Shown one piece after another: positions 1 through 8,918 of a DNA stretch of 64,000 nt (position 1 is its first letter; the number at the start of each line of letters is the position of its first letter). This stretch comes from Pseudomonadota bacterium. Its GTDB lineage: Bacteria; Pseudomonadota; Gammaproteobacteria; Burkholderiales; Burkholderiaceae_C. Below the pieces are notes generated by a model, which saw only the letters and a list, made by a program, of their open reading frames with translations, was not told the DNA's origin and did not search any database. The translations under genes were made by a program, and so were the position numbers. Location of the stretch: the NCBI GenBank assembly GCA_020161775.1, contig JAIUOW010000006.1:124001-188000 (forward strand), read 5' to 3'.

Positions 1-79
1 CGTTGCCCGCGCGCAATTGCTGCACACCGCGCAGCAGCTCCTTGTAGAGCGCCTCCGCATCCAACATCAGCGTGCTCAC
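1..79 (-). CDS. pyrR: PyrR bifunctional regulator/uracil phosphoribosyltransferase, N-terminus only
   Basis: Only the first ~26 codons are inside the window. Read leftward from a GTG at 79 they give VSTLMLDAEALYKELLRGV and then QQLRAGN, which looks like the N-terminus of PyrR proteins of Comamonadaceae. The GTG overlaps the ruvX stop codon (GTGA), which suggests translational coupling; an ATG at 67 is the alternative start. PyrR is a pyrimidine-operon regulator with uracil phosphoribosyltransferase activity, and ruvX-pyrR-pyrB order is common in this family. The call rests on a very short stretch plus context. Confidence 0.5.
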   Translation of the reverse strand, partial: MSTLMLDAEALYKELLRGVQQLRAGN

Positions 80-495
80 TTCAAGCTCCTCAAAAACTGG
101 TCAAGAATGATGCAGGCCGCCGCGGCATCTGCATCGCGGGCGCCCTCCTGCAGGGCTTCGGTGGTGCTGTAACGCTCATCCACCTCGAACACCGGCAACC
201 TGAAGCGGCCATGCAACTGCCGGGCGAACCTGCGCGCGCGCTGCGTATTTTCGTGGCTGGCGCCATCCGGGTGAAAGGGCACGCCCACCACCAGCGCATC
301 GGGCTGGTATTGCGCAATGCTTTTCTGGATGAGTGGCCACCGGGCGTCGCCCTCGGCCTTGAGGGTGCCGCGCGGCTGCGCATGCCCCAGCAGCCGGTTG
401 CCGCTGGCCACGCCGGTGCGCTTCAGGCCGAAGTCAAAAGCAAGAAAGGTCTGGAGGTGAGGGGGGACGTCGGCCACGGCGGCTGCGTCCATCAC
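76..495 (-). CDS. ruvX: RuvX/YqgF putative pre-16S rRNA nuclease (Holliday junction resolvase-like)
   Basis: This 139-residue protein has the usual length for YqgF/RuvX, an RNase H-fold nuclease implicated in 16S rRNA 5'-end processing. The signature DFGLKRTGVA is at residues 21-30 (the Asp is a metal ligand), followed by VVGVPFHPDG near 69-78, DERYST near 106-111 (acidic catalytic pair) and a C-terminal Asp-rich DADAAAA block near 121-127. Its ATG overlaps the algH stop (ATGA), so algH, ruvX and pyrR form a tightly packed leftward operon. The family assignment is firm; the exact biochemical role is taken from homologues. Confidence 0.93.
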   Translation of the reverse strand: MMDAAAVADVPPHLQTFLAFDFGLKRTGVASGNRLLGHAQPRGTLKAEGDARWPLIQKSIAQYQPDALVVGVPFHPDGASHENTQRARRFARQLHGRFRLPVFEVDERYSTTEALQEGARDADAAAACIILDQFLRSLK

Positions 496-1091
496 GCGTG
501 CCCCGCATCGGGCGACAGCATCCAGGCTTCCAGCCCCAGCAGCTTGAGCGCGCGGGCATAGCGCTGCTCCACCGGCGTGTCGAAAATGACGGAGATGTCC
601 GCGCCCACGGTCAGCCAGCTGTTTTCAGCCAGCTCGGACTCCAGCTGGCCCTCGCCCCAGGCCGAATAGCCCAGCGACACCAGCACCTTGCGCGGGCCCG
701 CGCCGGTGGACAGGGCTTCCAGCACGTCCTTGGAGGTGGTCATTTCCAGCCCGCCGGGGATCGTCATGGTGGATGCGTAGACCGATTCATTGGAGGCCGC
801 GTCGCCCGCGAAGATCGGCTCGTGCAGCACAAAGCCGCGCTCGGTCTGCACCGGCCCGCCCTGGAACACGGGCGTCTGCGACAGGTCGTCGCGGCGCAGC
901 GGCAGCTCGACCTTGTCAAACAGGTTCTTGAGGTTGATGTCACTGGGCTTGTTGATCACCAGGCCCAGCGCGCCGCGTTCGCTGTGCTCGCACAGGTACA
1001 CCACGCTTTTGGCAAATGCCTCATCCTCCAGCCCCGGCATTGCAATCAGGAAGTGATGCGTGAGGTTGATGGGGGCAGAATCCGCAGACAT
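492..1091 (-). CDS. algH: YqgE/AlgH family (DUF179) protein
   Basis: The 199-residue protein matches the UPF0301/DUF179 family in length and in blocks: LTHHFLIAMPGLED near residue 10, ALGLVINKPS near 41-50, VFQGGPV near 74, and LVSLGYSAWGEGQLESEL near 138-155. The family has a known fold and a genetic link to alginate regulation in Pseudomonas, but no settled biochemical function. Its start codon overlaps the start of the divergent photolyase gene, so the two genes share an extremely short divergent promoter region. It is the first gene of the algH-ruvX-pyrR operon. Confidence 0.92.
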   Translation of the reverse strand: MSADSAPINLTHHFLIAMPGLEDEAFAKSVVYLCEHSERGALGLVINKPSDINLKNLFDKVELPLRRDDLSQTPVFQGGPVQTERGFVLHEPIFAGDAASNESVYASTMTIPGGLEMTTSKDVLEALSTGAGPRKVLVSLGYSAWGEGQLESELAENSWLTVGADISVIFDTPVEQRYARALKLLGLEAWMLSPDAGHA

Positions 1092-2610
1092 GGCGCCAAT
1101 TTTACCCCCGCACCCACCCGCCGCGCCCAGCGTACCCTACGCCACCGGCCTGATGTGGTTCCGCCGCGACCTGCGCGTGGACGACAACGCCGCGCTGTAC
1201 CACGCGCTGCGAAGTTGCCGGCAGGTGCATTGCGTGTTTGTGTTCGACACCGCCATCCTGGGCAGCCTGCCGCGCGAGGACCGGCGCGTGGAATTCATCC
1301 GCGAGTCTCTCGTGGTGCTGGACGAAGACCTGCGCCGGCGCTGTGCCGACCCGGCGGGCGGGCTGATCGTGCTGCACGCGGCGGCGGCCAGCGCCCTGCC
1401 GCACCTCGCACACGAGCTGGGTGTGCAGTCGGTGTTTGCCAATCACGACTACGAGCCCCAGGCCATCGCACGCGACGCACGGGTGCGCGGCGCGCTGGCT
1501 GACATGGGTATTGCGTTTCACACCGCCAAGGATCAGGCGGTTTTTGAACGGGACGAGCTGCTCACCCAGATGGGCAATCCCTACGCGGTGTTCACGCCCT
1601 ACAAGAACGCCTGGCTCAAGAAGGTCGATGCGTTCTACCTGCGGCCCTATCCGGTGGACAAGTACCAGCACGCGCTGGCGCCTCGCCCCGCAGCGTACCG
1701 CCAGCCCGTGCCACCGCTGGCCCGGATCGGCTTTGCGCCCACCAACCTGGCCGAGCTGAAAATCCCGGTGGGCAGCACAGGCGGCGAGGCACTGTTCCAG
1801 GAGTTCCTGCAACGCATGGACCGCTATGGCGAAACGCGCGACTTTCCCGCCATCAAGGGGCCCAGCTACCTGGGCGTGCACCTGCGCTTTGGCACGGTGT
1901 CCATCCGCGCGCTGGCCGGCCGCGCCCATGCGCTCACGCAGGCAGGCGACCCCGGCGCGGCCGTGTGGCTGAGCGAGCTGATCTGGCGTGATTTCTACTT
2001 CCAGATCCTGGCCAATTTCCCGCATGTGGCGGATGCACCCGACGGCCACACGCGCAGCTTCAAGCCCGAATACGACAAGATCCGCTGGGAACATGGCAAG
2101 CACGCCGACGCGCTGTTTGCCGCCTGGTGCGAGGGCCGCACCGGCTACCCGCTGGTGGACGCGGCCATGGCGCAGATCAACCAGACGGGCTACATGCACA
2201 ACCGCTTGCGCATGGTGGTGGCCAGCTTCCTGTGCAAGGACCTTGGCATCGACTGGCGCCGGGGCGAAGCCTACTTTGCACAGAAGCTCAACGACTTTGA
2301 CCTGTCGGCCAACAATGGCGGCTGGCAGTGGGCCAGCTCCAGCGGCTGCGATGCGCAGCCGTATTTCCGCATCTTCAACCCGGTGAGCCAGAGCGAAAAG
2401 TTCGACGCGCAGGGCAAGTTCATCCGCCGCTACCTGCCGCAGCTGGCCGGCCTGCCGGACGCCGCCATCCATGCGCCGTGGAAGGCCTCGCCCATGGAAC
2501 GGCTGGCCGCCGGCGTGACGCTGGGCAAGGACTACCCCCAACCGGTCGTGATGCACGACGAGGCGCGCGACAAGACCCTGCTGCGCTACGCCGTCGTCAA
2601 GAAGGCCTGA
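1090..2610 (+). CDS. phr: Deoxyribodipyrimidine photo-lyase (DNA photolyase)
   Basis: The product repairs UV-induced cyclobutane pyrimidine dimers using FAD and blue light. The N-terminal antenna-binding domain starts with LMWFRRDLRVDDN. The C-terminal FAD-binding helical domain carries YMHNRLRMVVASFL, GEAYFAQKLNDFDLSANNGG, WASSSGCDAQPYFRIFNP and KFDAQGKFIRRYLP, all hallmarks of class I CPD photolyases. From the ATG at 1090 it is about 506 residues. An in-frame ATG at 1060 would run 30 bp into the divergent algH gene and is less likely. The gene converges with the pilL operon 33 bp downstream. Confidence 0.95.
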   Translation: MAPILPPHPPAAPSVPYATGLMWFRRDLRVDDNAALYHALRSCRQVHCVFVFDTAILGSLPREDRRVEFIRESLVVLDEDLRRRCADPAGGLIVLHAAAASALPHLAHELGVQSVFANHDYEPQAIARDARVRGALADMGIAFHTAKDQAVFERDELLTQMGNPYAVFTPYKNAWLKKVDAFYLRPYPVDKYQHALAPRPAAYRQPVPPLARIGFAPTNLAELKIPVGSTGGEALFQEFLQRMDRYGETRDFPAIKGPSYLGVHLRFGTVSIRALAGRAHALTQAGDPGAAVWLSELIWRDFYFQILANFPHVADAPDGHTRSFKPEYDKIRWEHGKHADALFAAWCEGRTGYPLVDAAMAQINQTGYMHNRLRMVVASFLCKDLGIDWRRGEAYFAQKLNDFDLSANNGGWQWASSSGCDAQPYFRIFNPVSQSEKFDAQGKFIRRYLPQLAGLPDAAIHAPWKASPMERLAAGVTLGKDYPQPVVMHDEARDKTLLRYAVVKKA

Positions 2611-2643
2611 ACACGCCAGCAGGCCTGAAGCGCATGGCCCGCG

Positions 2644-5600
2644 TCAGGCCGTGGCTTCGGTGTTGCAGTAGTGACGCACCAGGCTCAGCAGCTCTTCTTC
2701 AGAGTACGGCTTGCCCAGGTAGTTGTTGACGCCCAGCTCCATTGCATGCTCGCGGTGCTTTTCAGCGATGCGCGACGTGATCATGATGATGGGCAGGTGC
2801 TTCAGGCGCTCGTCAGCCCGGATGTTGCGCGCCAGGTCGAAGCCGTCCATGCGCGGCATTTCGATGTCGGACAGCACCACGGTGGGCAATTCATCGGCCA
2901 GGCGTTCCAGCGCCTGCAGGCCGTCGGCCGCCATCGTGACGCGGTAGCCTTCGCGCGCCAGCAGGCGCTGCGTCACACGGCGCACGGTGATGGAGTCGTC
3001 CACGACCAGGACCATGGGGATCTGCGGCGGCGCCTGCAGGACCGGCGCCACCGGCATCGCGGGCAGGCCAGCACCGGTGTCGCTTGCCGCGCCCTGCTGC
3101 TCCATGACTTCAGGCTGGGCCTGGTCGGCGCTCAGGCGGCGGGCCTGTTCACCATACACCGCGCTCAACGCCACCGGGTTGTAGATCAGCACCACGGCAC
3201 CCGAAGCCAGCACGGTCATCCCGGCCAGGCCGGGCAGACGCGCCAGCTGCGGGCCCAGGTTCTTCACCACCACTTCCTGGTTGCCCAGCACTTCGTCCAC
3301 GTGCACGGCAATGCGCTGCGCGGCGCTTCGGAAAACCACGACCGGCAGCGTCTTGCCCTGCGGCTCGTTGCTGCGCGCGGACGCCTGCAGCAGCGCGCCC
3401 GACCAGTAGAACGGCAGCTGCTCGCCCGCCACCTCGAAGGTGCCGCTGTTGTAGGCCTGCTGCAGTTCCTTTGCGGTGGCACGGCGCACGATTTCCACCA
3501 CGTTGGCCGGCACGCCGATGGACAGCGCGCCGGTGCGCAGCATCACCACCTGCGTAACGGCCGTGGTCAGCGGCAGCACCAGCTTGAAGCTGGTGCCCTT
3601 GCCGGCTTCGGTCGACGTTTCGATACGGCCACCCAGGGCGTTCACTTCGGAGCGCACCACGTCCATGCCGATGCCGCGCCCGGCCAGCTCGGTCACCTGG
3701 GCGGCTGTCGAGAAGCCGGGCATGAAGATCAGGTTGGCGGCGTCGGCGTCGCTGACCGGCTGGTCGGCGCCGATCAGGCCCTGCTGCAGCGCCTTTTCAC
3801 GGATGCGCGCCAGGTTCAGGCCGGCGCCGTCGTCACGGAACTCCACCGACACGTCGTTGCCTTCCTGGTGCAGGCTGATCAGGATGGTGCCGGCGGCGTC
3901 CTTGCCCGCGGCGGCGCGCGTCTCGGGGCTTTCAATGCCGTGGGCCACGCAGTTGCGCAGCAGGTGCTCGAAGGCCGGGGTCATGCGGTCCAGCACGCCG
4001 CGGTCCATTTCGATGGAGCCGCCGGTGATGTCCAGCTTGACCTGCTTGCCGGTTTCCTTGGAGGCCAGGCGGATCACGCGGTACAGACGGTCGGAGATGC
4101 CCTCGAACTCCACCATGCGCGTGCGCAGCAGGTCGCGCTGCAGCTCACGGGTCTGGCGGGCCTGGGCGATCAGGTCGTCTTCGGTGGCTTCCACGGTGCG
4201 CTGCAGGTTGCGCTGCACGGTCGCCACGTCGTTCACCGACTCGGCCATCATGCGTGTGAGCTCCTGCACGCGCGTGAAGCGGTCGAACTCCAGCGGGTCG
4301 AAGCCCGCGGCTGTGTCCTTGGCCTGCGCCAGGCGCGACTGCATCTGCGATTCGGCCTGCAGCTCGATGTCGCGCAGCTGCGAGCGCAGCCTGTCCAGGT
4401 TGCCCGTCAGGTCGTTGAGCGAGCCGCGCAGCTGGTTCAGCTCGGCCTCCAGGCGCGAGCGCGTGATCATCACCTCGCCGGCCTGGTTGACCAGGCGGTC
4501 CAGCAGCTGCGAGCGCACCCGCACAGCCTGGTTGGACGCGGCGCGCAGCGGCGCCATCACATTGGTGGCGGGGCGCGCCAGCAGCGCGCGCTCCGGGGCC
4601 GCTCCGGTGTCCTGCGCGGGCAGGCCAGTGGCTTCGACGGGGCCGGCTTGCGCAGCCTCGGCAGGGGCTGGCGCCACAGCCGGCACGCCACCGGTGGCAC
4701 GCAGCGCATCAAAATTGGCCTGCAGGTTGTCAAAGCGGTGCAGCAGCGGCTCCAGATCGCTGGACTGCACGCTGGCATCAGAGCCGAACTGCTCGATCTC
4801 GGACTCCATGCGGTGGGCCAGTTCGCCCATGCGCAGGGCCCCCGCCAGCCGGGCACTGCCCTTGAGCGTGTGCAGCGCGCGCAGCACTTCGTCGCGGGCA
4901 CCGCGGTTGTCCGGGCGTGCCGACCACTGGCGCAAGGCACCGCCCAGCTGGGGCATGAGTTCGATGGCCTCTTCCTCGAAGATCGGGAACAGGTCGGGGT
5001 CGATGGCGTCGGCCAGGTCGATGTCGTCCTCGTCGTCGCCCAGCGACGGCGCAGCCAGGGGCTGGACAACCACGGGGGCAGGCTGTGCCAACGGCTGATC
5101 AGGCAGGCCAGACAGGTCGGGCAGCGGCCCAGCCGGCGGCATGGCATCGGCCAGGGGCGGCACCGGCTCCGGCGGCAGCGGCTTGTCAGTAACGGCGGCC
5201 CCCGCCAGCGCCGCGGTCAACGAGAAACCGGGGACGTCAAAGGCATCAGGCGGCACGTCCACCTCGGCGGGCGGCTCGGGCGACTCCAGCAGCTCAGCGG
5301 GGATGTCGAGGTCCTTGACCGTGTGCAGGGATTCGAGCACCTGGGCATCCGGCTCTTTCAGGAAGCCAGCCGCAAACTGGTGCAGCAGGCGGCGGATGTC
5401 TTCGGCTGCCGCCGTGAAAACGCGTGCCTGCTCCGGCAGGCCACGCGACTGCGGCTGGGCATGCATGAGCGCGCTTTCCAGCGCACGCGCCATGTCGGAC
5501 AGGGCGTGAAAACCCACGGTGGCAGAACTGCCCGCCAGGGCATGGGCCAGGCCCACGGTGGAATCGGCCACCGGCTGGTTCAGCTCCAGCGCCCATTCGG

Positions 5601-8600
5601 TGACTTCGGTGAGAAGGCGGCGCGACCACTCATCGGCTTCGTTCAGGTACACGTTGTACAGCGGGATGCCGATGCGCAGGGCACCAATGACCTTGACCTG
5701 CTCGTCCATGGCCTGCGCCGCCTCGGGCTCGGGCTCGGGCTCGGGCTGCGGTTCCGGCTGCGGCTCGGGCTGTGCCGGGGCTGCGGGGGTCAGCGCCAGG
5801 TCCGGCAACTCGAAGTCATCCAGCGACACCGTCATGGGCTCCAGCGGAGCGGGCGCAGCCACGGGTTCGGGCGCGAAGTCGGGCAGATCAAGGGACTGCA
5901 GGTCCACCGTGGGCAGCGCTGGGGCTGCCACGGCCTGGGCTGCTGCCTCGGCTGTCGCCGCTTCGGGCGGGCTCATGGCCAGCTCACCCAGCCCGGACAC
6001 GGCCGACAGGCTGGCAAAGTCAATGCCGTCAATCTCCATCGCCATGGACGCTGGCTGGCCTGCCGGGGGCACAGTGTCTGCGGGGGCAGCCGCTGCGGGG
6101 GCCGTCATGTCGAAGTCGAAGTCCGGGGCCAGCTCGTCGCCGGGCGCGGCCTGTGCGATCTCAATGTCGGCGGTACCCAGGTCAAAATCAAAAGCGTCCG
6201 ACAGCGCCTGGTCGGTCACGGGCGCCGGTGGTGCGGGCCCGGCCACCGGCTCAAGCGCGGGCGGTGCCTCGAATTCGAAAACAGGCTCGGCTGGCGCAAC
6301 CACAACGGGTTCAGAAACCGCGGGCTCGAAGACCACCGGCGCAGCGGCCGCCAGCGCCAGCGGGACAAAGCGCCCCTCGGTACGCAGGGCTTCCGCCGAG
6401 GTACGGAACACCGCGGCCTTCCAGTGCGCGTCGGCACCGGTGGCGATGTCTTCCACCCAGCGGCCAAAGCCCTGCATGGCATCGCCCGACAGGGTACGCA
6501 GGTCGTCGGTGGCGGGCTTCTGGTCGGCCAGCCAGGTGTTGAGCAACTGCTCCATGGCCCAGGCGGCTTCGCCAAATTCGCTCAGGCCCACCATGCGCGA
6601 GCTGCCCTTGAGCGTGTGGAAAGCGCGGCGCAAGGTCGTGAGTTCGCCAGTGCTGGAGGCGTCCGCCGCCAGCGCCGCCACGGCAGCCAGCCCGTTTTGC
6701 ACGACTTCGCGCGCTTCTTCCAGGAAGATGTCACGCAGGTCGTCTTCCTCGAAATCGGACTGTGCGCTGTCGGCGGCAGCGGGCTGGGTGGGCGCGGGCT
6801 GCACGGCAGCCGCCAGGTTGTGCAGGGCGGCTGTCGCGGCGCCCGCGTCATGGGCCGATACAGCGGCGGCGGCTTCGCGGGCCGAATGGGCCAGCGCGGG
6901 CTGCTCGGCCAGCACGGCCTGCGTGGCAATGGTGTCCAGCCGTACCGACAGGCCGGCATCCGCCGCGCCCCCGTCGGCTTCCTGCACCACCGACAGAACC
7001 TCCTGCGACAGCAGCAGGTCGGCGTCTGGCTCGTCGGGCTGCGCCTGTGCGTCCTGGGCGGCGCGGCCCATCAATGGCTTGAGCTCACCCTGTTCGTCGT
7101 CATAGACAAACAGCTTCTTGGCCAGCGCGGGCTGGTAGTTGAGCATGTCAATCAGGAACCCGAGGGCGCCGAGGTTGTTGCCCAGCTTGTCAAAGGTGCC
7201 GGCGGCGCGCGCGCGCGCTTCGTCGACCTCGGTCACCAGGATTTCCTCGACGCTTTCGCGCATGCGGGCAACCGCCTGCGAGGCCTGGTCCAGCCCCAGC
7301 ACGGACAGCACGCCACGCATCTGCGACAGGTGGCCCGGCGCGTCGCGCAGGGGACCTTTTTCCTTGGGGTCGCGGAAGAACTGGTCCAGCAGCTTTTCGA
7401 GTTCGGTCAGGGTCGAGCGCAGCTCGCCCACCACACTGCCCATGGTCTGGCGGTCGCTGACGCGGCGGTACAGCTCCTCCATCCAGGGTTCCAGCGCCTG
7501 TGCCTGGCCACCGCCCCCCACATGGTCCAGCCGCGCGGCCAGACGCTCGGTGCGCAATGCCAGCTCCGTATCGGACGGGTCCAGGTCTTCAAACGCGGCC
7601 TCCAGGTAGAGCAGCGCCGTGGCAACTTCCATGGCCAGCTCGGTGGACGGCGCCTGGCCCGAGCGCACGGTGCCCTCGATGGCGCGGTTCAGCGCCTGGG
7701 CCAGCGGGGCGCTGCCCGGGTGCAGCCGCGTGAGGGAGTCCGCCACCAGGTTGAACTGGTCAGCCACGCCCTTGAGCTTGTTGGTATCGCCTCCCGACAG
7801 CGCGGACCAGTTCTCCTTGGCGGCCGTGATGCGCTTGCGCGCTTGCGCCAGCAGCAGCGGATCAAAGCGGCCAAATTGCGGCGTCTGGTAATCCACCGGC
7901 GCAAACCGGCCCAGATTCCAGGCCGCGCGCACGGCAGTCAGCGCCGGCGCATCGGCGGGCTCCAGGGGAATCGCCTGCGCGCAGAAGAACAGCAGGTCCT
8001 GCGCCAGACGGTCCGACACGCCGAGCTCGCCCTTGGCCAGCGTGGCGTATTGCAGCAGGATGCGCGAGGCCGCGCGCTTGACGAATAGCTCGGGCGGCAG
8101 CAGGTTGAGGGACAGCGCCTCGAAATAGCCCGCGCAGATCTTCCAGAAGATGCGCGGCTGGCGCGCGGTCTGCGCCGCCGCCAGCCCCAGGCTGGTATTC
8201 AGCAGGATGTGGGCCGCCTTCGGGTCGGCTGACTTGACGATCTTGAGCACCGCCTGGTCCATGCGCGAACGCACGGCGGCGTCATAGGGCAGCGCCTCCT
8301 GGGTGAGGCCCACCTGCGGGTCCGTCCAGCGCCAGTCAAATGCCCAGAGATCGGCGGGATGGATGCGGTCAGCGCCTGCCAGCTCCTGCACGTCGCGGTA
8401 CTGCGGAAACAGCGCCACGGCGGAAACAGTCTTGCCCAGCAGCACGGCTTCCAGGTAATCGGTCAGCGCAAACCCGGCGCGCTCGATCTTGGCGGCAGAC
8501 GCTTCGCTGCACAGCTCGGGCCGCTCAACGAATTTCTGCGCGGCGGATTCCATGGCCCGCAGCATGTGGGCCGGGGCACCCAGGCCCACCATTTCCAGCG

Positions 8601-8811
8601 CGCCTACAGCCTGGTGCAGATGCTGGCGGGCAATGCGCAGCTGCCCGGCATCCACCGACGCCATGTCGGAACCGCGGGCGGCATCGGCGTCGCGCACGAA
8701 CCTGCGCAGCGCGCCAGAGGCCGTGTCAAGCGACTTGCGCAGTTCGTCCAGCACCCAGGCCAACGGGCCCAGGTCATTGACCGCCAGATCGATATCAGTT
8801 CCTGCTGCCAT
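2644..8811 (-). CDS. pilL: PilL/ChpA-type hybrid chemosensory histidine kinase (Hpt-CheA-CheW-REC)
   Basis: A 2055-residue CheA-like kinase of the type IV pilus chemosensory system. The order is: a long FimL-like N-terminal helical region (to about 600); an Hpt domain with HTLKGSSRM (near 725); proline/alanine-rich linkers; a degenerate Hpt with HALAGSSATVG; another Hpt with HTLKGSARLAG; the dimerisation helix (LLDRLVNQAGEVMITRSRLE); the HATPase (LLRNCVAHGIE, FRDDGAGL, GRGIGMDVV); a CheW domain; and a C-terminal receiver (VVDDS, phospho-acceptor in LSDIEMPRMDG, LGKPYSE). It is the last gene of a leftward pilG-pilH-pilI-pilJ-pilL operon and should phosphorylate PilG and PilH. The multi-Hpt build matches Pseudomonas ChpA. 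Confidence 0.93.
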   Translation of the reverse strand: MAAGTDIDLAVNDLGPLAWVLDELRKSLDTASGALRRFVRDADAARGSDMASVDAGQLRIARQHLHQAVGALEMVGLGAPAHMLRAMESAAQKFVERPELCSEASAAKIERAGFALTDYLEAVLLGKTVSAVALFPQYRDVQELAGADRIHPADLWAFDWRWTDPQVGLTQEALPYDAAVRSRMDQAVLKIVKSADPKAAHILLNTSLGLAAAQTARQPRIFWKICAGYFEALSLNLLPPELFVKRAASRILLQYATLAKGELGVSDRLAQDLLFFCAQAIPLEPADAPALTAVRAAWNLGRFAPVDYQTPQFGRFDPLLLAQARKRITAAKENWSALSGGDTNKLKGVADQFNLVADSLTRLHPGSAPLAQALNRAIEGTVRSGQAPSTELAMEVATALLYLEAAFEDLDPSDTELALRTERLAARLDHVGGGGQAQALEPWMEELYRRVSDRQTMGSVVGELRSTLTELEKLLDQFFRDPKEKGPLRDAPGHLSQMRGVLSVLGLDQASQAVARMRESVEEILVTEVDEARARAAGTFDKLGNNLGALGFLIDMLNYQPALAKKLFVYDDEQGELKPLMGRAAQDAQAQPDEPDADLLLSQEVLSVVQEADGGAADAGLSVRLDTIATQAVLAEQPALAHSAREAAAAVSAHDAGAATAALHNLAAAVQPAPTQPAAADSAQSDFEEDDLRDIFLEEAREVVQNGLAAVAALAADASSTGELTTLRRAFHTLKGSSRMVGLSEFGEAAWAMEQLLNTWLADQKPATDDLRTLSGDAMQGFGRWVEDIATGADAHWKAAVFRTSAEALRTEGRFVPLALAAAAPVVFEPAVSEPVVVAPAEPVFEFEAPPALEPVAGPAPPAPVTDQALSDAFDFDLGTADIEIAQAAPGDELAPDFDFDMTAPAAAAPADTVPPAGQPASMAMEIDGIDFASLSAVSGLGELAMSPPEAATAEAAAQAVAAPALPTVDLQSLDLPDFAPEPVAAPAPLEPMTVSLDDFELPDLALTPAAPAQPEPQPEPQPEPEPEPEAAQAMDEQVKVIGALRIGIPLYNVYLNEADEWSRRLLTEVTEWALELNQPVADSTVGLAHALAGSSATVGFHALSDMARALESALMHAQPQSRGLPEQARVFTAAAEDIRRLLHQFAAGFLKEPDAQVLESLHTVKDLDIPAELLESPEPPAEVDVPPDAFDVPGFSLTAALAGAAVTDKPLPPEPVPPLADAMPPAGPLPDLSGLPDQPLAQPAPVVVQPLAAPSLGDDEDDIDLADAIDPDLFPIFEEEAIELMPQLGGALRQWSARPDNRGARDEVLRALHTLKGSARLAGALRMGELAHRMESEIEQFGSDASVQSSDLEPLLHRFDNLQANFDALRATGGVPAVAPAPAEAAQAGPVEATGLPAQDTGAAPERALLARPATNVMAPLRAASNQAVRVRSQLLDRLVNQAGEVMITRSRLEAELNQLRGSLNDLTGNLDRLRSQLRDIELQAESQMQSRLAQAKDTAAGFDPLEFDRFTRVQELTRMMAESVNDVATVQRNLQRTVEATEDDLIAQARQTRELQRDLLRTRMVEFEGISDRLYRVIRLASKETGKQVKLDITGGSIEMDRGVLDRMTPAFEHLLRNCVAHGIESPETRAAAGKDAAGTILISLHQEGNDVSVEFRDDGAGLNLARIREKALQQGLIGADQPVSDADAANLIFMPGFSTAAQVTELAGRGIGMDVVRSEVNALGGRIETSTEAGKGTSFKLVLPLTTAVTQVVMLRTGALSIGVPANVVEIVRRATAKELQQAYNSGTFEVAGEQLPFYWSGALLQASARSNEPQGKTLPVVVFRSAAQRIAVHVDEVLGNQEVVVKNLGPQLARLPGLAGMTVLASGAVVLIYNPVALSAVYGEQARRLSADQAQPEVMEQQGAASDTGAGLPAMPVAPVLQAPPQIPMVLVVDDSITVRRVTQRLLAREGYRVTMAADGLQALERLADELPTVVLSDIEMPRMDGFDLARNIRADERLKHLPIIMITSRIAEKHREHAMELGVNNYLGKPYSEEELLSLVRHYCNTEATA

Positions 8812-8821
8812 GGAGCCCTAC

Positions 8822-8912
8822 CGTGTATTGACAGGGGCCACCGTGGACCCGGCTCCGCCGGGCCACTGGTGGCGCCCCCTTGAGGGGGAGGCGCCGAAGG
8901 CGCTTCGGGGGG
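8822..8912. repeat. GC-rich intergenic palindromic repeat (REP-like)
   Basis: Between pilJ and pilL lies a cluster of short inverted repeats: a stem around CCCGGCTCCGCCGGG, then CCCCCTTGAGGGGG, then a stem around GCGCCGAAGGCGC. Similar modules are scattered between genes in Comamonadaceae genomes. In the leftward operon it separates the receptor from the kinase and could act as an mRNA-stabilising or attenuating structure. Only the inverted repeats are directly visible; the family assignment is from memory. Confidence 0.55.
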
Positions 8913-8918
8913 GAGTCA

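Noticed and set aside
2671-8088. A very long plus-strand open frame opposite pilL
   Set aside because: It is the antisense shadow of a GC-rich gene with strong third-position bias; its translation is His/Gln/Arg-rich and has no domain, while the minus strand encodes all PilL domains.
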